From positions 60,522,630 to 60,586,629 of the forward strand of contig OY292274.1 of NCBI GenBank assembly GCA_958496175.1: DNA of 64,000 nucleotides, read 5' to 3'. Below are positions 35,460 to 47,770 of the stretch, piece after piece. The stretch comes from Sisyra terminalis (taxonomy: Eukaryota > Arthropoda > Insecta > Neuroptera > Sisyridae). Position numbers and translations under genes: made by a program. Under the pieces are notes generated by a model. The model made no database searches. It had not been told where the DNA came from and saw only the letters and a list, made by a program, of their open reading frames with translations. Every line of letters starts with the position of its first letter. Position 1 is the stretch's first letter.

Positions 35460-38118
35460 ATGGCTTTAAACGAAATCGATGCAATTATATCGGGAGATAT
35501 ACAAGCTCTTCATTCATACATTGCAAAAGTAAGTGTTTTCTTTGATTCTATGAATAAGAATGCAATAATTTAAATCATTTTAGAATGAGCAGTTATTTGA
35601 ATTCCCTGAACTAAATTGCAATGATAAACGAGGAAATGTTTGGGCGTCGATTTTTCGAGGTTTAAACGACAACTCTTTGAGTTCATACCACAAAATATGT
35701 TTATCTGCAATACGTATCCTAAGGTAAATCAAGCTGTAGATCAATGACATATAATTTAATTACTTAAATATATTTTTAGTCGTGATAAGACAAATTTAAA
35801 TGATTTAATCACCGAAGAAAGATTCGAAACATTGCTCCGTTTGGCTGGTTTGGATGAAAGTAAACTTTTGGAAGCAATCAACCAAAGATCTGAATTCGAT
35901 ATTTTGTTGGAGGCACTAAAATGCCTATGCAACATTGTATTCAATTCAAAAGTTGCCCAACTATTGTGCTCGAAAAACAATGCTGTCGACAGTATAATAA
36001 AACGTTTGCGAATATCTCGAGAGTTGGATATTCCGCATGATATTAAATTTTTTGATATGAAATTACTTTTTTTAATTACTGCATTGAATCAAGAGACGAG
36101 ACCACATTTGAAAAATGAACTTCATGGTTTGACATATTTGACGGAATCGATTGATTCTATTTTAAGGGATGCCACCGGACAATTTGATAATAATTCAGAT
36201 ACTTGTATGGAAGGACAAACTTCTCTTTCTGTAAGTATCTATTAAAAAATAATATTTTAGATGTTACTTGTGCATCCATATGAATAAAAAGGACAGTTAA
36301 ACATTCCATACTTAAATATGAACAGTTAATCACGTGGTAGTTAAACATGGAGCCTTCTTTAAACATATTCGAATAACTAAGAATATCTAATAATAAACTT
36401 TGAAGATCTAAGAGTCAAGTTTTACCAAATCCTGCGAATATTAAATAGTTAAGGTTTATGTTTCTCCTGATTAATATACAGTTTATGATTCGCGTGATTA
36501 ACTATTAAGGCCTGCTGTTCAGTGTCCATTTTAAGCTTTAATCAAAGCCAAAGGTTTCTTAATTTGAGTAACCTTATGCAATTAAAATAAACTTAATGCA
36601 TGATAAAAATTCTAAAACTCATGATCTAAAGAAGCCATACTATCATCAATTTTAAATCGAAGCTTACCTTAATATAGATCAGCTCCTCAGTTCTGATCAA
36701 TGGTTAAAATATAACTTGTGGTTGGATCCAAACCGTTATAGGCTAAAACTATTCATAAATAATCTATTCATTACAATTTTAACAAATATTCAACTTTTTT
36801 TGTAGGACCAGCAAGTGGTTTTACTGTGTGAAACTTTGAAAACGTTATTCAATATTGCTGTTAAAGGGCACGAGATATTGGTGGATGAAGAAGATGAGGC
36901 CCATTATAATCGATTGGTTAATGTTTTGCATGATTTGTTAATCACCCAAACGACAAGTGCTCAAAAGAAATTAGAACTTCATGAACATATTGTCAACTTG
37001 TTGACTTGTGTCCCTCATTCGTGTTACGAAGAATTGATTCCTAAAATCGTTCATGGACAAGAAGTGGACAAAGATTTGGAATACGAAGGGCGAAATATGG
37101 AAGCAGTTTTCCAGCTGTTACAGTTTTTGAAAGTCAAATTGGAAACAGAGCCTGTAAGATAGTAAAAATTATGTACAATACCGAATAAGTATATGGAAAA
37201 AAATGCCAGCAATTCTACTTATAATTTTGAAGCAAAATATCGTTAAATTTTTGATGGAGATAGGTATATAGTTTAAGAGAAAGTGATAGTGGTAGGAGAT
37301 AAAGTATCGTTTTATTTCAATAAGAAAGTTTCTGGTATTTTTTTTCTTTGGTTTTTACTTAATCGGAATATTCTGAAAATCTTATTTGAATAGTTTGTAT
37401 TAAATTATTAATTTGATTAGGGTGTACGAAGTCAGCAGGATTTACTCTCCCCAATTTTGACTGCATTGAATCAAGCTATTCGACATGCACGAATTATTCG
37501 AAAATATACTCGTTTGTACGTTTTGCCTCCTCTTAAAGACGTCCATAAACGACCAGAAGAAGGAAACACTCTGCGAAATTATCTTTGTCGATTACTGACC
37601 ACACCAATAACTCACGTCCGTGATTTAGTAGCAGAGTTTTTATTTGTCCTCTGCAAAGAAAATGGTAATAAATTAGATAACACAATTGTAAAAGAAAGCT
37701 GAACTATATACTTTTATTTTTAGTCGGTCGAATGATTAAGTATACAGGATACGGGAACGCGGCCGGCTTGTTTGCTCATCGTGGCTTGATGGATGGTCGC
37801 ACCGTTGAGAATCCTCAATTTAGCTCAGAAAGCGAAGACAGTGACACGGAAATTTACAAAGAATTCAGCCACGGAATCAATCCTGTGGTTGGATGTTACG
37901 AAAAACCAAAACCAAATCCTGCTGCACATATGAGCGATGAACAAAAGGAATACGAGGCGATGCAACTGGTTAATTTAATGGACAAGTTGGCTCGTTCGGG
38001 AGTGATGCAACCATGCCGCATTAACGAGGATGGTCGTCCGGAAGCAATCGAACATGTGCTACAACTTCAGGAAGACTTACCTCGACAACAAATCAGAAAA
38101 AGTATCGACGAAGATTAA
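35460..38118 (+). CDS. ric8a: RIC8 / synembryn, G-alpha chaperone and GEF
   Basis: Cytosolic chaperone and non-receptor exchange factor for heterotrimeric G-alpha subunits. It is needed for G-alpha stability, asymmetric division and neurotransmission. Exons: 35460-35528, 35584-35723, 35780-36230, 36806-37153, 37421-37664 and 37724-38118. They give 548 aa in frame, the usual length. The armadillo-like helical repeats include [12 protein letters not shown] and [16 protein letters not shown], typical of RIC8. The C-terminal part has the family blocks [35 protein letters not shown] and [19 protein letters not shown]. It also has the acidic Ser patch [10 protein letters not shown], resembling the CK2-phosphorylated site of the family. 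The tail contains [14 protein letters not shown]. Intron 3 (575 bp) holds nothing recognised. Confidence 0.96.
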
Positions 38119-38253
38119 ACGATTTCTTCTAGTTTTTCGGTTGACAAAAAAAATTGTTTAAGTTTATCTTTTATCACTACTATCGGATAAACGATGAAGA
38201 ATTATGGAGGCTGTTGGAGACAAAGGAGGCTGTTTCTGAGGAATGCCGTTACA

Positions 38254-38259
38254 AATAAA
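38254..38259 (+). terminator. Candidate poly(A) signal for RIC8
   Basis: AATAAA lies 136 bp past the RIC8 stop, within the 443 bp that separates it from the convergent NDUFA9 stop. The two 3' UTRs may overlap. Confidence 0.45.
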
Positions 38260-38561
38260 AAAACATGATTTTTTTTGTCAACCCAAGGATTATTAACTTA
38301 TTATATAAAATATATTTGGCATATCATTTCCTTTGTTAACACTTACAAACTTAGTGAATTTTATGTCGTAATTTAGCACTTAGTCGCCATATTGCACTAA
38401 TTTTCTGTTAAAAAAACGATATTGACTATTCTACGTGTATGTCGTTGGTAATACTATCGGCAAGATTTAATTTCGTTTATTTAATTGTAAATTTTGTTAA
38501 ATATTGATCTTCAAATACATGTTTTACATAAAATATACAACTATTAATTCAACACGGTATA

Positions 38562-40152
38562 TTAACATTTATTAACAAAAAGAGGAGCTGGGATTGGTGG
38601 AGCAGGTTTTTCAAACTCGTTAAGTTCTTCATCATAATAGGCGGCAGCTCTAAACGGCCGTAACTCCCATGGAATTTGATCTTCCATTCTCGTAAGTTTC
38701 ACTCCTAAATCTTCTAACGTGCAGATTGAACTATCAACAACGTCAGTTACAGCTTCCTAAAAAAATAAATAAAAAATATTTTTTTTTTCAAGTTATTACA
38801 ATGATTTCTTACTCGTTCTAAACGTTCCCAATGCAAATTTCCTACTGGATGTGACGGTGATATTTTCTTACTAAGAGACACTCGTAGCTTGAAAAATGGA
38901 TCAATGCTAAGATCATATCGTCGATATCCCCAATTAGCATCTTTTCGCATAACTCGGAAAAACCAGTCAACAAGTTCAGCTAATGTATAGCTAGTGGGAC
39001 CAACAGCTTGGAAAATTTTTCCGACTGCATCATTATCACGAATTGCGTTTAAAACAGCCTGAGATACATCAGCGCAATAAACTGGTTGTTTAATAGTTCC
39101 TTCTCCAGCCTTCCATAACGGCATCCATCGAAATTGGCGCCTCCAAACATTTGAATACATCCTACAATGATTCAAATCTTTTATATAATATTAGAGAAAT
39201 ATTCGAATCTACATCAAATTACAAAAGATTTTAAACACTAAAACATTTCATGTAAAATGATCATTTTTTTAAACATTTTCTATGAGTTATTGATTGAATT
39301 TACCGAAGAAATCGATCCTCTTGCCCGTAAACATCGGAAGGTCTGAATATGATGGCCTCAGGAAAAACTTCGCGAACAGCTTGTTCTCCGCGCCATTTGC
39401 TAGCTAAGAACTTGGAACCAGTTCGTAAGATGTGTGGTTTTGGCTTTTCAACAGCATTCAGTGCAGAGAAATGGATCAGTTTTTTGACTCCTTGTTCTTT
39501 CGATATCTGAGCAATGCGGGCAGCTCCATCAACATGTACATCATTGAAACTGAAGTTATTTGTTTCCCAATCGCGTCCCACAAGATTGATCACAACGTTT
39601 GAATATCGAACAGCTTTAGCGATTGAAGTTTCGTCTCGAAGATGGTAAGGTACAAATAAAATTTGACCCAAATCTCCGGCCACTTTAAGACGGGCAGCTT
39701 CGTAAAAATCGGCTCTGTATGGGATGATAACCTGAGAACAGTCGGTCAACACCATTCTTTATTGCAACTAATCTAAATTTTATACCTGACATCCAATTTT
39801 GCCTAATTTATTGACAACATATCGACCGAGGAACCCTGTGGCACCAAAGACGGTAGCCACTGTACCATTGAAACTTGAACGTCCCCCAGTACCTCGTTTC
39901 AAAGCTGCCACATTAACTGAACTATATTTCTTAGTTGGGATGTAGGAAATTCTCAGAACATTATTATTTTGATACCCTAAAAATGTCAGCAACGATTCTT
40001 AACCTCACACTATTACATAAACTTGAGAAATAATTTACTTACGAAAAATAATATGTAAAAATTGAATTAATTTAATGTTGAATACATTATTCATTAAGTA
40101 AATACTTACGTAGAATTTGAGTGGTAGTTTGTAGGGCATTTTTCGTTGCCAT
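38562..40152 (-). CDS. NDUFA9: NADH dehydrogenase alpha subcomplex subunit 9
   Basis: 39-kDa accessory subunit of mitochondrial complex I, an atypical short-chain dehydrogenase that binds NADPH on the matrix side at the junction of the arms. Exons: 40152-40110, 39976-39786, 39731-39304, 39161-38813 and 38756-38562. They give 401 aa in frame. The N-terminus ([15 protein letters not shown]...) is basic and hydroxylated, like a mitochondrial presequence. The Rossmann motif [10 protein letters not shown] is at about residues 59-68. Family blocks include [58 protein letters not shown] and [16 protein letters not shown]. The gene starts 1.2 kb from the satellite array. Confidence 0.96.
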
Positions 40153-40913
40153 TTTTGTAAATTAGTTGAATGACATAAAGTAATTTACAGTCCCCCTAAA
40201 ATGTCATGACTAGTTATGACTAGTTATGATGGATTTTACAGGTTGACTATATAATACACGTATGAGCAGCTCACGCGGTATTGGCGGTATTAGTTTTGAC
40301 TTTTATTCAAATAAACCAGTTTATAAGTATGAACGGTATGAACTGTATGATAATTTATAAATAAATGCTTTCTAACTGGGAAATTTAAATTTATTTAATA
40401 TAGCATAATAATGAACAAAACAGCATACACGAAGAAGATAGACGTATAGGCAATTTGTTGACAATACCGTAATAATATTTACATATACTTCAGTAATCGA
40501 TTTTTTTGACCAATAAAGGCCTTTGGTGGATGAACCAAATACATAAGTCCAAATTTTTCAATTCTGTTTTTATTCCATTAGTCCCTTTTAGCAAATCCTA
40601 ATCTACCAACCCATCAAATTCAATATGTGGCTAACTTTATTATAGCATTATTATTATTTATTATTATTATCATTATTTATTATTATTCTTATTGACAATG
40701 TAGTCATTTCTGGCCCCAAAGCGGTCGATTCAATTTCATTGGTCGCATAGTCGGCTCAATTTGACACGTTTGACAGCTCGTTTTTGACAGTTGTCAATTG
40801 AAGTTTAAATTTACTTTATCCAAAAAAAACATTATTTTTAACATTATGATTGTTTGAATTGATTGTCAGTGTTGTATTTCAACTTCATAAAATAAAAATC
40901 ACCCCAATTAAAT
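40153..40913. promoter_or_regulatory. NDUFA9 upstream region with ATT microsatellite
   Basis: Separates NDUFA9 from the flank of the satellite array. It contains an imperfect (ATT)n tract at about 40640-40690. A less AT-rich block follows at about 40700-40800, with repeated TTGACA-type words (TTTGACACG, TTTGACAGC, TTTGACAGTTGTCAA). This block could be the core of a divergent promoter. Confidence 0.45.
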
Positions 40914-41180
40914 ATGAAACAGGTAATATTTCTTGAAAATTGTGGGTATGGGTGCAATGATCACATTGGGGTTACAAGTACTTTTTGTAAATTTTGTAGA
41001 TATTTTCCTACGTTCTACGAACTACTGACAGCAAATTATGATATATATTTCAAAATATATCATGCAGAGAAGAATCTAATCGAATCATCTATAAATTTAA
41101 GTCATTGGGAGCAATTGGGAGTGCAGTATAAATATTGTGAATATCAGAAGAGAATATCTCCATCTAAAAATCTCGACTAA
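40914..41180 (+). CDS. Uncertain 88-codon frame or tiny first exon
   Basis: An ATG-started frame runs 88 codons to TAA and shows no recognised domain (CNDHIGVTSTFCKFCRYF). An alternative reading is more interesting. ATG AAA CAG is followed at once by GTAATA, a plausible splice donor, behind a promoter-like block. The Met-Lys-Gln could then be a minimal first exon whose continuation lies beyond the satellite. The sequence alone does not decide between these. Confidence 0.25.
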   Translation: MKQVIFLENCGYGCNDHIGVTSTFCKFCRYFPTFYELLTANYDIYFKIYHAEKNLIESSINLSHWEQLGVQYKYCEYQKRISPSKNLD

Positions 41181-41335
41181 TGTGGTAAATAATCCATAAT
41201 TTTTAATCACCGAAATAGGCGTAAAGCGACAAAACCATGGTTGTATTTGTAAGTCCTTCTGATGAGCTCTCAGAGAGCTGATTTATACAATTTCGTTAAT
41301 AATGGTTTAGTCTTAAATATACTTCCCGATTACAG
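41181..41335. other. Transition between unique DNA and satellite
   Basis: Contains two short perfect palindromes: AACCATGGTT at 41233-41242, and AGCTCTC/GAGAGCT around one central base at 41265-41279. It does not align to the satellite monomer. It resembles part of a hammerhead core (CTGATGA plus stem) but lacks the GAA strand. Confidence 0.5.
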
Positions 41336-41560
41336 AAAAAATCACTCTTATGTACTTTATCTGCACTTGAAATTGTCCTTTTTTAAACTTTAAAAAGGAA
41401 TTGTGATTGTCCTCTAACCAACAGAACGGAAAATTTTTCACTTTAACATTCACTTGAAGTTAATTCATAATTCGTTGAGAAAACTAGACCTCATAATCAA
41501 AAGTGACCCCTTTGAAATAAATCAAATTTAGTCGCAATTCCCAAGGCTCTACCCATTTAA
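41336..41560. repeat. Diverged edge monomer of the array
   Basis: Aligns to the satellite consensus from the GAAAAAATC block through the GTCC, GGAAAATTTTTCAC and CGTTGA blocks, but with many substitutions and small indels. The next monomers at once become nearly uniform. Decayed terminal units flanking homogenised cores are usual where unequal exchange no longer reaches the edge. Confidence 0.8.
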
Positions 41561-42119
41561 TGCAATATATTTTTATGCATAATTGTTAAGGATGATTCAG
41601 TTAATAATACTCATTTCAATTTCATCGAAAAAATCATCCCTTATATCCTTTCCTTGCTCTTGAAAATTGTCCTTTTTGAAACTTCAAAACGGTATTGCGG
41701 GTGTCCTTTTGCACACAGGACAAAAATTTTTTCACATTACGTCTCACGTAAGGTCATTGTTCAATAATCCGTTGATAAAGTTAGTCCTTATAAGGAAAAG
41801 CCACCCCTCGAAAACGACCAATTTTAAGGCAAATTTGGTGCATTCCTTTTCACCTCCTTAACTTCCCGATTTAATTTCCCAGGGATCTAGCCATTAAATG
41901 CAAGATTTTTTTATGCATAATTGTTAAGGATGATTCAGTTAATAAAACTCATTTTAATTTTATCGAAAAAAATCATCCCTTATATCCTTTTTTTGCTCTT
42001 GAAAATTGTCCTTTTTGAAACTTCAAAACGGTATTGCGGGGGTCCTTTTGCACACAGGACCAAAAAAATTTCACATTACGTCTCACTTAAGGTCATTTAA
42101 CAGTAATCCGTTGATAAAG

Positions 42120-42160
42120 TTAGTCCTTATAAGGTCTCCCAGGGATCTAGCCATTAAATG
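42120..42160. repeat. Deletion-monomer junction (first of six)
   Basis: CCTTATAAGG is followed directly by TCTCCCAGGGATC. About 81 bases of the monomer are missing and TC is inserted, giving 260-bp units. The same scar recurs with junctions at 42134, 47134, 51795, 54762, 56037 and 56973, implying one origin and later amplification. Confidence 0.9.
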
Positions 42161-43109
42161 CAATATTTGTTTATGCATTATTGTTAAGGATGATTCAGTT
42201 AATAAAACTCATTTTAATTTTATCGAAAAAAGTCATCCCTTATATCCTTTTTTTGCTCTTGAAAATTGTCCTTTTTGAAACTTCAAAACGGTATTGCGGG
42301 TGTCCTTTTGCACACAGGACAAAATTTTTTTCACATTTCGTCTCACTTTAGGTCATTTAACAGTAATCCGTTGATAAAGTTAGTCCTTATAAGGGAAAGC
42401 CTCCCCTCGAAAACGACCAATTTTAAGGCATATTTGGTGCATTCCTTTTCACCTCCTTAACTTCCCGATTTAATTTGCCAAGGATCTGGCCATTAAATGA
42501 AAGGTTTTTTTTTGCATAATTGTTAAGGATGATTCAGTTAACAAAACTCATTTTAATTTTATCGAAAAAAACATCCCTTATATCCTTTTTTTGCTCTTGA
42601 AAATTGTCCTTTTTGTAACTTCAAAACGGTATTGCGGGTGTCCTTTTGCACACAGGACAAAATTTTTTTCACATTTCGTCTCACTTAAGGTCATTTAACA
42701 GTAATCCGTTGATAAAGTTAGTCCTTATAAGGGAAAGCCACCCCTCGAAAACGACCAATTTTAAGGCAAATTTGGTGCATTCCTTTTCACCACCTTAACT
42801 TCCCGATTTAATTTCCAAAGGATCTCGGCATTAAATGCAAGATTTTTTTATGCATAATTGTTGAGGATGATTCAGTTAATATAACTCATTTTAATTTTAT
42901 CGAAAAAAACATCCCTTATATCCTTTTTTTGCTCTTGAAAATTGTCCTTTTTGAAACTTCAAAACGGTATTGCGGGGGTCCTTTTGCACACAGGACCAAA
43001 ACAATTTCACATTACGTCTCACTTAAGGTCATTTAACAGTAATCCGTTGATAAAGTTAGTCCTTATAGGGGGAAAGCCACCCCTCGAAAACGACCAATTA
43101 TAAGGCAAA

Positions 43110-46100
43110 TTTGGTGCATTCCTTTTCACCTCCTTAACTTCCCGATTTAATTTCCCAGGGATCTAGCCATTAAATGCAAGATTTTTTTATGCATAATTGT
43201 TAAGGATGATTCAGTTAATAAAACTCATTTTAATTTTATCGAAAAAAATCATCCCTTATATCCTTTTTTTGCTCTTGAAAATTGTCCTTTTTGAAACTTC
43301 AAAACGGTATTGCGGGGGTCCTTTTGCACACAGGACCAAAAAAATTTCACATTACGTCTCACTTAAGGTCATTTAACAGTAATCCGTTGATAAAGTTAGT
43401 CCTTATAAGGGAAAGCCACCCCTCGAAAACGACCAATTTTAAGGCAAATTTGGTGCATTCCTTTTCACCACCTTAACTTCCCGATTTAATTTCCAAAGGA
43501 TCTCGGCATTAAATGCAATATTTGTTTATGCATAATTGTTAAGGATGATTCAGTTAATAAAACTCGTTTAATTTTATCGAAAAAAATCATCCCTTATATC
43601 CTTTTTTTGCTTTTGAAAATTGTCCTTTTTGTAACTTCAAAACGGTATTGCGGGTGTCCTTTTGCACACAGGACAAAATTTTTTTCACATTTCGTCTCAC
43701 GTAAGGTCATTTAACAGTAATCCGTTGATAAAGTTAGTCCTTATAAGGGAAAGCCTCCCCTCGAAAACGACCAATTTTATGGCAAATTTGGTGCATTCCT
43801 TTTCACCTCCTTAACTTCCCGATTTAATTTCCCAGGAATCTAGCCATTAAATGCAAGATTTTTTTATGCATAATTGTTGAGGATGATTCAGTTAAAAAAA
43901 CTCATTTTAATTTTATCGAAAAAAATCATCCCTTATATCCTTTTTTTGCTCTTGAAAATTGTCCTTTTTGAAACTTCAAAACGGTATTGCGGGTGTCCTT
44001 TTGCCCACAGGACAAAAATTTTTTCACATTACGTCTCACGTAAGGTAATTGTTCAATAATCCGTTGATAAAGTTAGTCCTTATAAGGGAAAGCCACCCCT
44101 CGAAAACGACCAATTTTAAGGCAAATTTGATGCATTCCTTTTCACCTCCTTAACTTCCCGATTTAATTTCCCAGGGATCTAGCCATTAAATGCAAGATTT
44201 TTTTATGCATAATTGTTGAGGATGATTCAGTTAATAAAACTCATTTTAATTTTATCGAAAAAAATCATCCCTTATATCCTTTTTTTGCTCTTGAAAATTG
44301 TCCTTTTTGAAACTTCAAAACGGTATTGCGGGGGTCCTTTTGCACACAGGACAAAAAAAATTTCACATTACGTCTCACTTAAGGTCATTTAACAGTAATC
44401 CGTTGTTAAAGTTAGTCCTTATAAGGGAAAGCCACCCCTCGAAAACGACCAATTTTAAGGCAAATTTGGTGCATTCCTTTTCACCTCCTTAACTTCCCGA
44501 TTTAATTTCCCAGGAATCTAGCCATTAAATGCAAGATTTTTTTATGCATAATTGTTGAGGATGATTCAGTTAATAAAACTCATTTTAATTTTATCGAAAA
44601 AAATCATCCCTTATATCCTTTTTTTGCTCTTGAAAATTGTCCTTTTTGAAACTTCAAAACGGTATTGCGGGGGTCCTTTTGCACACAGGACAAAAAAAAT
44701 TTCACATTACGTCTCACTTAAGGTCATTTAACAGTAATCCGTTGTTAAAGTTAGTCCTTATAAGGGAAAGCCTCCCCTCGAAAACGACCAATTTTAAGGC
44801 AAATTTGGTGCATTCCTTTTCACCACCTTAACTTCCCGATTTAATTTCCAAAGGATCTCGGCATTAAATGCAAGATTTTTTTATGCATAATTGTTGAGGA
44901 TGATTCAGTTAATATAACTCATTTTAATTTTATCGAAAAAAACATCCCTTATATCCTTTTTTTGCTCTTGAAAATTGTCCTTTTTGAAACTTCAAAACGG
45001 TATTGCGGGGGTCCTTTTGCACACAGGACCAAAACAATTTCACATTACGTCTCACTTAAGGTCATTTAACAGTAATCCGTTGATAAAGTTAGTCCTTATA
45101 GGGGGAAAGCCACCCCTCGAAAACGACCAATTATAAGGCAAATTTGGTGCATTCCTTTTCACCACCTTAACTTCCCGATTTAATTTCCCAGGGATCTAGC
45201 CATTAAATGCAAGATTTTTTTATGCATAATTGTTGAGGATGATTCAGTTAATAAAACTCATTTTAATTATATCGAAAAAAACATCCCTTATATCCTTTTT
45301 TTGCTCTTGAAAATTGTCCTTTTTGTAACTTCAAAACGGTATTGCGGGTGTCCTTTTGCACACAGGACAAATTTTTTTTCACATTTCGTCTCACTTAAGG
45401 TCATTTAACAGTAATCCGTTGATAAAGTTAGTCCTTATAAGGGAAAGCCTCCCCTCGAAAACGACCAATTTTAAGGCAAATTTGGTGCATTCCTTTTCAC
45501 CTCCTTAACTTCCCGATTTAATTTCCCAAGGATCTGGCCATTAAATGAAAGGTTTTTTTTTGCATAATTGTTAAGGATGATTCAGTTAACAAAACTCATT
45601 TTAATTTTATCGAAAAAAATCATCCCTTATATCCTTTTTTTGCTCTTGGAAATTGTCCTTTTTGAAACTTCAAAACGGTATTGCGGGGGTCCTTTTGCAC
45701 ACAGGACAAAAAAAATTTCACATTACGTCTCACTTAAGGTCATTTAACAGTAATCCGTTGATAAAGTTAGTCCTTATAAGGGAAAGCCACCCCTCGAAAA
45801 CGACCAATTTTAAGGCAAATTTGGTGCATTCCTTTTCACCACCTTAACTTCCCGATTTAATTTCCCAGGGATCTAGCCATTAAATGCAAGATTTTTTTAT
45901 GCATAATTGTTGAGGATGATTCTGTTAATAAAACTCATTTTAATTTTATCGAAAAAATCATCCCTTATATCCTTTTTTTGCTCTTGAAAATTGTCCTTTT
46001 TGAAACTTCAAAACGGTATTGCGGGTGTCCTTTTGCACACAGGACAAAATTTTTTTCACATTTCGTCTCACGTAAGGTCATTTAACAGTAATCCGTTGAT

Positions 46101-46880
46101 AAAGTTAGTCCTTATAAGGGAAAGCCTCCCCTCGAAAACGACCAATTTTATGGCAAATTTGGTGCATTCCTTTTCACCTCCTTAACTTCCCGATTTAATT
46201 TCCCAAAGATCTGGCCATTAAATGAAAGGTTTTTTTTTGCATAATTGTTAAGGATGATTCAGTTAACAAAACTAATTTTAATTTTATCGAAAAAAACATC
46301 CCTTATATCCTTTTTTTGCTCTTGAAAATTGTCCTTTTTGTAACTTCAAAACGGTATTGCGGGTGTCCTTTTGCACACAGGACAAAATTTTTTTCACATT
46401 TCGTCTCACTTAAGGTCATTTAACAGTAATCCGTTGATAAAGTTAGTCCTTATAAGGGAAAGCCTCCCCTCGAAAACGACCAATTTTAAGGCAAATTTGG
46501 TGCATTCCTTTTCACCTCCTTATCTTCCCGATTTAATTTCCCAAGGATCTGGCCATTAAATGGAAGGTTTTTTTTTGCATAATTGTTAAGGATGATTCAG
46601 TTAACAAAACTCATTTTAAGTTTATCGAAAAAAACATCCCTTATATCCTTTTTTTGCTCTTGAAAATTGTCCTTTTTGTAACTTCAAAACGGTATTGCGG
46701 GTGTCCTTTTGCACACAGGACAAAATTTTTTTCACATTCCGTCTCACTTAAGGTCATTTAACAGTAATCCGTTGATAAAGTTAGTCCTTATAAGGGAAAG
46801 CCACCCCTCGAAAACGACCAATTTTAAGGCAAATTTGGTGCATTCCTTTTCACCTCCTTAACTTCCCGATTTAATTTCCC
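43110..46880. repeat. Higher-order block, copy 1
   Basis: About eleven monomers whose variant pattern recurs 4,661 bp downstream with no net length change. 4,661 bp corresponds to thirteen full monomers plus one 260-bp unit. A short patch at about 43690-43795 differs from copy 2 and matches the monomer at 46066-46160 instead. Confidence 0.85.
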
Positions 46881-47770
46881 AGGGATCTAGCCATTAAATG
46901 CAAGATTTTTTTATGCATAATTGTTAAGGATGATTCAGTTAATAAAACTCATTTTAATTTTATCGAAAAAAATCATCCCTTATATCCTTTTTTTGCTCTT
47001 GGAAATTGTCCTTTTTGAAACTTCAAAACGGTATTGCGGGGGTCCTTTTGCACACAGGACCAAAAAAATTTCACATTACGTCTCACTTAAGGTCATTTAA
47101 CAGTAATCCGTTGATAAAGTTAGTCCTTATAAGGTCTCCCAGGGATCTAGCCATTAAATGCAATATTTGTTTATGCATTATTGTTAAGGATGATTCAGTT
47201 AATAAAACTCATTTTAATTTTATCGAAAAAAGTCATCCCTTATATCCTTTTTTTGCTCTTGAAAATTGTCCTTTTTGAAACTTCAAAACGGTATTGCGGG
47301 TGTCCTTTTGCACACAGGACAAAATTTTTTTCACATTTCGTCTCACTTTAGGTCATTTAACAGTAATCCGTTGATAAAGTTAGTCCTTATAAGGGAAAGC
47401 CACCCCTCGAAAACGACCAATTTTAAGGCAAATTTGGTGCATTCCTTTTCACCTCCTTAACTTCCCGATTTAATTTGCCAAGGATCTGGCCATTAAATGA
47501 AAGGTTTTTTTTTGCATAATTGTTAAGGATGATTCAGTTAATAATACTCATTTCAATTTCATCGAAAAAATCATCCCTTATATCCTTTCCTTGCTCTTGA
47601 AAATTGTCCTTTTTGAAACTTCAAAACGGTATTGCGGGTGTCCTTTTGCACACAGGACAAAAATTTTTTCACATTACGTCTCACGTAAGGTCATTGTTCA
47701 ATAATCCGTTGATAAAGTTAGTCCTTATAAGGAAAAGCCACCCCTCGAAAACGACCAATTTTAAGGCAAA

